NCBI RefSeq assembly: GCF_027922365.1
Contig: NZ_BSFN01000014.1
Location: forward strand, 1-64,000
Reading direction: 5' to 3'
Length of the DNA: 64,000 nt
Origin: Pseudomonas turukhanskensis
Lineage (GTDB): Bacteria > Pseudomonadota > Gammaproteobacteria > Pseudomonadales > Pseudomonadaceae
Below, one piece after another: positions 45,181-52,331 of the stretch (within the stretch, counting starts at the first letter, position 1; the number at the start of each line of letters is the position of its first letter). The translations under genes were made by a program, and so were the position numbers. The notes under the pieces were generated by a model. It was given only the letters and a program-made list of their open reading frames with translations, made no database searches and was not told the origin of the DNA.

Positions 45181-47733
45181 ATGGCGACGATCAAGACCAA
45201 CAGCACCGCGACCCTCGTGCAGGACCTCGGTGACAAGCTCGCAAAGCTGCTGGGCTCTGCCAGCGGAGTGAGTGCTACGGTGAAGGTGGTAAGCGATGAA
45301 ATGGCTGCTGGCACCGCCAGCCAACTGACCGACACCCAGGCAACGCTGTCTGTGAACAGTTCGGGTGGCGGCAGTCAGCTGTCAACTACGTTCACGCTTA
45401 CCGGCACTGACTTGAAGGACCAGAATGAGGCCAGCGCAAGCAAGTTGGTTATCGTGCGTTCGGGCACGGGAAAATCCTTCGAAAACCCGATTACTGCCAC
45501 CGACACCGTAAAGAGCACGGCCACGGTAATGCTGGCGGGCAACCCCTATAGCCAAGACTCTCTGGATATTTCGCAGATCACGAGCAGTCAACAGCAAAGC
45601 ACGTTGATGCGAGCCCCCGGCGGCTCAATGACAATTTCGGCTACAACCAAGGTTTCGTTCCTGGGGCTGGAGCATTACGAGGCCAGCGCCAATCAGAGTG
45701 CTTCGCTGCAAAGCACCTTCATCACCACCTACAGCGCCTCGCTTATCAGCAAAACCAGCGGCTCCTACCAGGGCTACGTGATCAAGGGCAGCTCCGAGGA
45801 GAGCCTGGCGTTGAGCAGCAAGACCGGCTTGAGCTACACCACCGGTACTGGCGAGCTGAGCGGTGCGCTGGACAGCCTCTCGTATGTGTCTTACATGAAC
45901 ACCAACGTGTCAGGCGAAACCGAGCGCACTGAGCACCGCTATACCGGCGGGGTGTTTACCCAGGAGATGCTGGACGCGCTTGCACTTGCGGCGTTCACCA
46001 AGACCACAGCGGCGAAGAAAGCGGCCATTCTGGGCGGCGATGACACCATTATCGGTGTCCATCCCGGCGCCAACACCCTTGAAGGGGGGGCCGGCAATGA
46101 CACCATCACCGGCAACTCCGGTAGCGATACGCTCTATGGCGACGAGGGCGATGACCTGCTGTTTGGCCTGGCCGGTGAAGACACCCTGTACGGCGGCGAT
46201 GGCAACGACGTGCTCGACGGCGGTGCCGGTATGGACAAGATGATTGGTGGCAGCGGTGACGACACGTATGTCCTCGACAGGGCGGTCGAGCTGGATTACA
46301 TCAACTACAGCTATGGCATGGCTGGGTACGCCGTAGTCGCTGACGCCGGCAACGACACGCTGCGTATCACCTACAAAGGCGGCACTGCCAGCGCGGCCTC
46401 GGCCATCAACCTGACCGCGGTTAGCCTGGTCGAAGTTGAAAACGTGAGAATCACCGGTACCGGCGTTTTCAACGTGACCGGTAACGCTCAGAACAACATC
46501 CTGGATGCCGGCAAAACCGCCAGTACCTTGAGCGGTGGCCTCGGTGACGACACCTACTACGTTGGCGTAAAAGGCACCTCAGTCATCGAGAATGACGACA
46601 GCGGTACCGACACCGTGATCTCGGCAGTTACCTACGCCCTCGGTGCTAACCTCGAGAACCTCACCCTCACCGGCAAAGCCGCCATCAACGGCACCGGCAA
46701 CGAACTGGCCAACACGCTGATCGGCAACGACGGCGCCAATATTCTCGACGGCGGTGCCGGTGCCGACAGCCTCACCGGCGGCAAAGGCAACGACACCTAT
46801 ATCGTTGATCACCTCGACGATGTGGTGACCGAAGCCCTCAACGAAGGCACTGATACGATCAAGTCGTCGGTGTCGTTCACCCTCGGCGCCAACTTCGAAA
46901 ACCTCACCCTCACCGGCGCGGCGCAAGACAACCTGAGCGGCACCGGCAATGCATTGAAAAACACCATCACCGGTGATGCCGGCGCCAACTATCTGGATGG
47001 CGGCGGCGAGGTCGATACGCTGATCGGCGGCAAGGGCGACGACACCTACTTCGTGGACCTGATTACCAAAGGCTCGGGCACCAAAGCCACGCTGGCGCTG
47101 CAAGACAGCATCAGCGAAAAGAAAGGCGAGGGCGACCGCGACATGCTGGTTCTGCGTATCAGCGAGGAAACGCAGGACAAGCTGGCCACCGCCAGCAAAG
47201 TAACCACCCTGACGCTGGCTAACCACCTCGAAGACCTTTATGCCCTCAACACCGGCTTGCTGAAGCTCAACCTGACCGGCAACGCAGCCAACAACACGAT
47301 CTTCGGTAGCGACGGCGGCAACGTGCTCAATGGCGGCGCCGGTAATGACATGGTTGTCGGTGGCACGGGCGATGACGTGATCATCGGCGGGCTGGGTGCC
47401 GATGTTCTCGTCGGTGGCGGCGGGGCGGATATCTTCCGCTTTGCGTCGTTGAAAGAGCTGGGGCTTGGCACTACCAAGGATGTGATCAGCGACTTCAACA
47501 GCAGCGAAGGCGACACCCTTGAACTCAAGTTCCTCAAGGGCTGGACCTTCAACGGTGTGGGTGCCGAGCATCAGGCCACGGCGGCCAGGCAGCTGTGGGC
47601 GCAAGCGTTTGACGAGAACGGGGAAACCGGGTTGATTCTGCACGGCAACAGCGGTGGCACCCTTGCCCCCGACTTTTCCATCAAATTGGTCGGTATCAAC
47701 ACGCTTACAGAGGGAGACCTTGTGCTCGGCTAA
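45181..47733 (+). CDS. RTX protein 8 (last paralogue, beside the exporter)
   Basis: 850 residues. The N-terminal domain is about 1-283 (MATIKTNSTATLVQDLGDKL, LTDTQATLSV, TFTLTGTDLKD, NPYSQDSLDISQI, FLGLEHY, SKTGLSYT, LSGALDSLSY, FTQEMLDALALA). RTX region about 284-755. The C-terminal module differs most among the eight: DVISDFNSSEGDTLELKFLK replaces the usual DFxSGEDxLxFK, ARQLWAQAFDENGE replaces AKQLWAV, and the tail is TEGDLVLG. Preceded by CAGGGATGGACC. It is followed by a hairpin and then the type I secretion operon on the same strand. Confidence 0.87.
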   Translation: MATIKTNSTATLVQDLGDKLAKLLGSASGVSATVKVVSDEMAAGTASQLTDTQATLSVNSSGGGSQLSTTFTLTGTDLKDQNEASASKLVIVRSGTGKSFENPITATDTVKSTATVMLAGNPYSQDSLDISQITSSQQQSTLMRAPGGSMTISATTKVSFLGLEHYEASANQSASLQSTFITTYSASLISKTSGSYQGYVIKGSSEESLALSSKTGLSYTTGTGELSGALDSLSYVSYMNTNVSGETERTEHRYTGGVFTQEMLDALALAAFTKTTAAKKAAILGGDDTIIGVHPGANTLEGGAGNDTITGNSGSDTLYGDEGDDLLFGLAGEDTLYGGDGNDVLDGGAGMDKMIGGSGDDTYVLDRAVELDYINYSYGMAGYAVVADAGNDTLRITYKGGTASAASAINLTAVSLVEVENVRITGTGVFNVTGNAQNNILDAGKTASTLSGGLGDDTYYVGVKGTSVIENDDSGTDTVISAVTYALGANLENLTLTGKAAINGTGNELANTLIGNDGANILDGGAGADSLTGGKGNDTYIVDHLDDVVTEALNEGTDTIKSSVSFTLGANFENLTLTGAAQDNLSGTGNALKNTITGDAGANYLDGGGEVDTLIGGKGDDTYFVDLITKGSGTKATLALQDSISEKKGEGDRDMLVLRISEETQDKLATASKVTTLTLANHLEDLYALNTGLLKLNLTGNAANNTIFGSDGGNVLNGGAGNDMVVGGTGDDVIIGGLGADVLVGGGGADIFRFASLKELGLGTTKDVISDFNSSEGDTLELKFLKGWTFNGVGAEHQATAARQLWAQAFDENGETGLILHGNSGGTLAPDFSIKLVGINTLTEGDLVLG

Positions 47734-47754
47734 CGGTAAGATATCGCCCCAATT

Positions 47755-47786
47755 CAGGCCCGGTCAGCGAATGCTGGTCGGGCCTG
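47755..47786 (+). terminator. Attenuator-like hairpin between RTX gene 8 and the exporter genes
   Basis: CAGGCCCG (47755-47762) pairs perfectly with CGGGCCTG (47779-47786). The inner bases extend the stem through G-T wobbles and CAGC/GCTG around GAAT. It is followed by TTCATGTTCTG, a poor T tract, so read-through is likely. Leaky terminators between substrate and exporter genes are known in type I secretion operons (hlyA/hlyB). Confidence 0.6.
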
Positions 47787-47866
47787 TTCATGTTCTGCTC
47801 AAGCCAGGCTGCAACGGAACTGCATATTCGCGTTAACCCGCTTGGCGGCGGGTGGGAATCGCTCAC

Positions 47867-49585
47867 ATGTCTGTCACCCCTAGAACCGAACTGGAACACG
47901 CGCTGACGCTGTGCCGCAGCAGCTTTATTTCCGTTGGTTTCTTCAGTTTTTTCGTCAACCTGCTGATGCTGGTCCCCAGCTTCTACATGTTGCAGGTTTA
48001 CGACCGCGCCGTTGGCAGTGCCAGCGTGCCGACCCTGGTCATGCTGACCCTGATCATGCTGTTGCTGATGTCCACGATGGGCGCTCTGGAGTGGGTGCGC
48101 TCGCGCATCATGGTGCGGATCAGCACCCGTCTTGAGGTGTTGCTGGGCCAACGCCTGTATGACGCCAGTTTCAAGCAGGCGCTGCAAAGCGGCGGTATGC
48201 GCGCCTCGGCGCAACCGTTGAGCGACTTAAGTGGCTTGCGCCAGTTTCTGACCGGTAATGGCCTGTTCGCGTTCTTCGACACGCCGTGGATTCCGATTTA
48301 TCTGGCCGTGATGTTTATGCTGCACCCCTGGTACGGCTGGGTGGGCGTGATCAGCGCGGTGTTGTTGGCCGCCCTGGCCCTGGTGAACGAAAAGGTCACC
48401 CACAAAGCCCTGCAGGACGCCAACCGCGAGCACCTGAGTGCCACCGGGTTTACCAACAAAAGCCTGCGCAACGCCGAGGTGGTGGAGTCCATGGGCATGC
48501 TGCCGCACTTGCGTCGGCGCTGGCTGGACAAGGTCGACCGGGTGTTGCAATTGCAGGGGCAGGCCAGTGAGCGCGCGGGGCTGATTTCGGCGCTGTCGAA
48601 AAGCTTTAGGCAGATCGTGCAGTCGCTGATTCTCGGCGTGGGCGCGTACCTGGCCATCAACCACGAAATCAGCCCCGGGCTGATGATTGCCGGCTCCATT
48701 CTGCTGGGCCGGGCGCTGGCGCCCATCGATCAATTGATTGGTAGCTGGAAAGGCTTTGTCGGCGCGCGTTCGCAATACGCCCGCTTGCACGAGTTGCTGG
48801 AAAAGATTGCCGCCCAGCCTGAGCGAATGTCGCTGCCGGCGCCGGAGGGTGCTATCAGCGTTGAAGGCCTGAGCGTGGTGCCGCCGGGCGGCGCGTCGCC
48901 GGTGATCAAGAACCTCACGCTGCAGGTGGCCAGTGGCGAGTCGGTGGGCATCATCGGGCCGAGCGGGGCGGGCAAGTCCAGCCTGGTGCGCGCCTTGCTG
49001 GGCATCTGGCCGGCAGCCGCCGGTGCAGTGCGCCTGGACGGTGCCGAGATTACCCAATGGCGCCGCGAAGAGTTGGGCCGCTACGTGGGTTACCTGCCGC
49101 AGGACATCGAGCTGTTTGAAGGCACCATCAGCGAAAACATCGCGCGCTTCGAAGACGTGGATGCCGAGGCCGTGGTGCAGGCCGCGCGCATGGCCGGGGT
49201 GCACGAGCTGATTCTGCATTTGCCGCAAGGCTACGACACGGTTATCGGCGCGTCCGGCGGCGGGCTGTCCGGTGGGCAGCGCCAACGCATCGGTCTGGCC
49301 CGAGCGGTGTACCGTTCGCCGCGCCTGGTGGTGCTCGATGAGCCCAACTCCAACCTCGACGAAGCGGGCGAGCAAATGCTGGCCCAAGCCCTGCACAAGC
49401 TCAAACAAAGCGGCGCCACGGTGTTTGTGGTGACGCACCGTCCGAGCATCGTCGCCCACCTCGACAAACTGTTGGCCCTCAACGAAGGCCAGCTGGCGCT
49501 CTACGGCCCGCGCGACAAGGTACTGGCCAAACTGCAAGGCCCGGCAACCACACTGCCAACCAATCGGGCGAGCCAACAACCATGA
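47867..49585 (+). CDS. Type I secretion ABC exporter, PrtD/AprD type
   Basis: A 572-residue inner-membrane ATPase that drives export of RTX substrates. The N-terminal membrane domain (about 15-300) has six helices and no C39 peptidase-like domain, as in PrtD/AprD/HasD. The C-terminal nucleotide-binding domain (about 325-550) has Walker A GPSGAGKSS, Q-loop YLPQDIELFEG, signature LSGGQRQRIGLA, Walker B LVVLDEP and H-loop VTHRP. I prefer ATG 47867 (MSVTPRTELEHAL); an in-frame GTG lies five codons upstream. It overlaps the adaptor gene by four bases (ATGA). Position right after eight RTX genes makes it their likely exporter. Confidence 0.94.
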   Translation: MSVTPRTELEHALTLCRSSFISVGFFSFFVNLLMLVPSFYMLQVYDRAVGSASVPTLVMLTLIMLLLMSTMGALEWVRSRIMVRISTRLEVLLGQRLYDASFKQALQSGGMRASAQPLSDLSGLRQFLTGNGLFAFFDTPWIPIYLAVMFMLHPWYGWVGVISAVLLAALALVNEKVTHKALQDANREHLSATGFTNKSLRNAEVVESMGMLPHLRRRWLDKVDRVLQLQGQASERAGLISALSKSFRQIVQSLILGVGAYLAINHEISPGLMIAGSILLGRALAPIDQLIGSWKGFVGARSQYARLHELLEKIAAQPERMSLPAPEGAISVEGLSVVPPGGASPVIKNLTLQVASGESVGIIGPSGAGKSSLVRALLGIWPAAAGAVRLDGAEITQWRREELGRYVGYLPQDIELFEGTISENIARFEDVDAEAVVQAARMAGVHELILHLPQGYDTVIGASGGGLSGGQRQRIGLARAVYRSPRLVVLDEPNSNLDEAGEQMLAQALHKLKQSGATVFVVTHRPSIVAHLDKLLALNEGQLALYGPRDKVLAKLQGPATTLPTNRASQQP

Positions 49586-50907
49586 GTACTGCGAACGCGA
49601 TGGATCATTCCGCCCGCCTGAACAACCTGGCGACCGATGATCGACCGACGCGTCGCATCGGTTATCTGATTCTGCTGGCCACCTTCGGCGTATTTGGCGG
49701 TTGGGCCGCGTTCGCGCCGCTCGATAGCGCCGCCCTGGCGCCGGGTGTGGTGACGGTGAAGAACTACCGCAAAACCGTGCAGCACCTGGAAGGTGGCATT
49801 GTGCGTGAGCTGCGTGTGCGCGACGGTGACCAGGTCAAGGCTGGCGATGTGTTGCTGGTGCTGGATTCCACCCAGGCGCGCGCCGAGTCGGAAATGATCC
49901 GCAGCCAGTTGAGTGCCGCCCTGGCCCAGCAAGCGCGCCTGGTGGCCGAGCGTGACGGGCTACCGGCACTGGTGCCACCGGCCGGGCTGGATGTTAGCGA
50001 CCCCCGTGTACGCGAGGTGCTGGACAGCGAAGCGCGGGTGTTCCAGACCCGTCGCACGGCGCTGCAAGGGGAGGTGGGCATTCAGCAAGAGACCATCGTG
50101 CAGTTGCAGGAGCAGATGCGCGGTCTGCAAGCCAGCACCCTCAGCAAGCAAGAGTTGGCAGCCTCGTACAAAGAGGAAATCGGCGACCTCAACGCCTTGC
50201 TCAAAGATGGCTTTGTCGACAAGCAGCGCCTGCGTGAGCAGGAGCGCAGCCTGTCGCGGCTGCAGGCGGAGATTGCCGAACAGCAATCCACTAGCGCGCG
50301 CACCAAGTTGCAGATTGGCGAGGCCAAGCTGCGCATTTTGCAGATCACCACCAACTTCGCCAGCGAAGTGGCCAACCAGTTGAGCGAAGCGCACACCAAG
50401 GCGTACGACCTGCGTGAGCGGCTGTCGGCGTTGCAGGACCGCACCAAGCGCACAGAAATTCTAGCGCCGGAGTCGGGCATGGTGATGGGCATGACCGTGC
50501 ACACCATCGGCGGAGTGGTGGGGCCGGGTACGGCCTTGCTGGATATCGTGCCGGTAAGCGAAGCGCTGGCCATCGAGGTGCATATTTCGCCGCAGGATAT
50601 CGACCGTGTGGCCGTGGGCCGGCTCGCGGATATTCGCCTCAGCGCGTTCAAGAGCAGTACCACGCCGGTGATTGAAGGCAAGCTGGTGTATGTGTCTGGC
50701 GACCGTCTGGTGGAGCAGCAAACGGGCCAGGCCTATTACCTCGGCCGTCTGGAGCTGACCGACAAAGGCCGCGAGCGCTTGGGCCCTCTCACCCTGGTGC
50801 CGGGCATGCCCGCCGAGGTGCTGTTGAACACCGGCGCGCGCACTTTGCTCGAATACCTGCTCAAACCGGCAAGCAATGCGCTGGCCCGCTCGCTGATTGA
50901 GGATTGA
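49582..50907 (+). CDS. Type I secretion periplasmic adaptor, HlyD/PrtE family
   Basis: A 441-residue membrane fusion protein joining the ABC exporter to the outer-membrane channel. It has a short cytoplasmic N-terminus, one membrane helix (about 27-47, IGYLILLATFGVFGGWAAF), and a lipoyl half-motif (VQHLEGGIVRELRVRDGDQV). A long alpha-helical coiled coil follows (about 95-280). The second half of the lipoyl and beta-barrel domain is TEILAPESGMVMGMTVHTIG, and the PrtE-type C-terminus contains LTLVPGMPAEVLLNTGARTLLEYLL. Translationally coupled to the ABC gene and followed two bases later by the TolC-type gene. Confidence 0.94.
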   Translation: MSTANAMDHSARLNNLATDDRPTRRIGYLILLATFGVFGGWAAFAPLDSAALAPGVVTVKNYRKTVQHLEGGIVRELRVRDGDQVKAGDVLLVLDSTQARAESEMIRSQLSAALAQQARLVAERDGLPALVPPAGLDVSDPRVREVLDSEARVFQTRRTALQGEVGIQQETIVQLQEQMRGLQASTLSKQELAASYKEEIGDLNALLKDGFVDKQRLREQERSLSRLQAEIAEQQSTSARTKLQIGEAKLRILQITTNFASEVANQLSEAHTKAYDLRERLSALQDRTKRTEILAPESGMVMGMTVHTIGGVVGPGTALLDIVPVSEALAIEVHISPQDIDRVAVGRLADIRLSAFKSSTTPVIEGKLVYVSGDRLVEQQTGQAYYLGRLELTDKGRERLGPLTLVPGMPAEVLLNTGARTLLEYLLKPASNALARSLIED

Positions 50908-50909
50908 CG

Positions 50910-52217
50910 GTGAAGTTTTACGTTGCGTGCGTATTCGCACTGTTGCCGGTAATGAGTGTGGCGAGCGAGGCGCAAACCGATCTTTGGCAGCTGCATCAGG
51001 AGGCCAGCAGCGCCGACCCGCGCATTTTGCGGGCCCAGGCGCAGATCCAGAGTGGTGAAGGGCGCGCCCGTGAGGCGTTCGGCCAGATGCTGCCGCAGGT
51101 AAGTGCCAACAGCAGTTTCAACCGCAGTACCCGCGATGACGAGTTCAGCCGCGACACCTATAACGGCCAACGCTATGCACTCGGGATTAGCCAGGCCATC
51201 TACGACCCGCAGGTGTGGCGCAGCTACAAGAAATTCGAGGCGCTGGCCGCACAAAGCACTTTCGAGGCTGAAGATGCGCGGATTCAAAGCAGCATCGATC
51301 TGGCCGGGCGTTATTTCGATGTGCTGGCCGCCGAAGACGAGCTCGAACGCACCAAAGCCGAACTGCAGGCCACCGAGCGCAACAAGCAGCAAGTGGATGC
51401 GTTGTTCGGGCGAAAAATGGCGATGGTCACCGACGTGCTCGAACTGCAAGCGCGCAGCGATACCTTGCAAGCCAACCTGATCGACGCCGAAAACCAGGTG
51501 CTGACCGCTCGTGAGGCGGTGTCCGAGCTGGTGGGGCGGCCGGTGGTCGAGCCGTTCAAACGCATCGCCGCATCGCCGGTGTTCACCCTGCCAGCCCAGC
51601 AGCAGGATTACTGGGTGGACACCGCGCTGCACAACAACCCGGCCATCAGCGCACGGCAGTTGCAGATCAAGGCAGCCGAAGCCGCCGTTAGCGAAGCCAA
51701 GGCCGGGCATCTGCCGCGTGTGGGCCTTAACCTCACGGCGCAGCGCAGTGACATTGGTTACGAAGGTTCGCTGAACCCGCGCACTGACAGCTATGTGGGC
51801 TCGCTGGACGTGCAGATTCCGCTGTACAGCGGTGGTTCGACCAGCGCCCGGGTGTCGTCGCTGTATGGCGACAAGGAAGTGGCCGAGCAGGAACTCGAAG
51901 CCTTGCGCCGGCAGGTGGAGCGGGAAACGCGGGTGGCGTACCTGAGCCTGAATTCGGGCATCAGCCGCATCAAGGCCACGCGCCAGGCGCTGGATTCGGC
52001 CAGCAAGTCGCGCGTCGCCACGGAAAAGGCCTTTGGTTTTGGGGTCAAGAATGCTGTGGATGTGCTGGACAGCATTCAGGAAGAATTCCGCGCCCGGCGC
52101 GACCTTTCCCAGGCGTATTACAAATACATCACCAGCCTGCTGGTGCTGCACCGCTGGAGCGGGCGCTTGAGCGATGCCGATATCCGCGCCGCCAACGATT
52201 GGCTGGCCGAGCCCTAG
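50910..52217 (+). CDS. Type I secretion outer-membrane channel, TolC/PrtF family
   Basis: A 435-residue outer-membrane efflux protein. A Sec signal peptide comes first (MKFYVACVFALLPVMSVASEA). Two TolC-type repeats follow (about 30-220 and 230-425), with typical motifs AREAFGQMLPQVSANSSFNR, YALGISQAIYDPQ, GRYFDVLAAEDEL, LPRVGLNLTAQRS and VDVLDSIQEEFRARRDL. I chose GTG 50910 because GAGG lies seven bases upstream and the signal peptide then begins properly; TTG 50904 is the other in-frame option. It completes a three-part exporter. A role in other efflux systems cannot be excluded, but operon position favours RTX export. Confidence 0.92.
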   Translation: MKFYVACVFALLPVMSVASEAQTDLWQLHQEASSADPRILRAQAQIQSGEGRAREAFGQMLPQVSANSSFNRSTRDDEFSRDTYNGQRYALGISQAIYDPQVWRSYKKFEALAAQSTFEAEDARIQSSIDLAGRYFDVLAAEDELERTKAELQATERNKQQVDALFGRKMAMVTDVLELQARSDTLQANLIDAENQVLTAREAVSELVGRPVVEPFKRIAASPVFTLPAQQQDYWVDTALHNNPAISARQLQIKAAEAAVSEAKAGHLPRVGLNLTAQRSDIGYEGSLNPRTDSYVGSLDVQIPLYSGGSTSARVSSLYGDKEVAEQELEALRRQVERETRVAYLSLNSGISRIKATRQALDSASKSRVATEKAFGFGVKNAVDVLDSIQEEFRARRDLSQAYYKYITSLLVLHRWSGRLSDADIRAANDWLAEP

Positions 52218-52281
52218 GCCATGATGCATTAGCCGATAGATGCGCTAGGCTTGCTGAGCGGCGCAGCGTATGATGCGCGCC

Positions 52282-52303
52282 CCTCGACGAGACCTCGTCG
52301 AGG
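52282..52303. repeat. Perfect 22-base palindrome upstream of rluB
   Basis: CCTCGACGAG (52282-52291), a two-base centre AC, then CTCGTCGAGG (52294-52303). It lies 28 bases before the rluB ATG, with no T-run. It could be a leader hairpin or a protein-binding dyad. It also separates the secretion operon from rluB. Confidence 0.6.
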
Positions 52304-52331
52304 TATCTGATGACTACACCGGGAGGTGCCT

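Noticed and set aside
23900..47500. Short regularly spaced DNA repeats resembling a CRISPR or satellite array
   Set aside because: The repeats are in-frame codons for GGxGxDxLx nonapeptides without unique spacers, and no cas gene is present.
22490..47733. RTX toxin, metalloprotease or lipase identity for the eight proteins
   Set aside because: No HExxHxxGxxH zinc motif, GxSxG lipase motif, hydrophobic pore-forming domain or hlyC-type acyltransferase gene was found; similarity is limited to RTX repeats and the C-terminal module.
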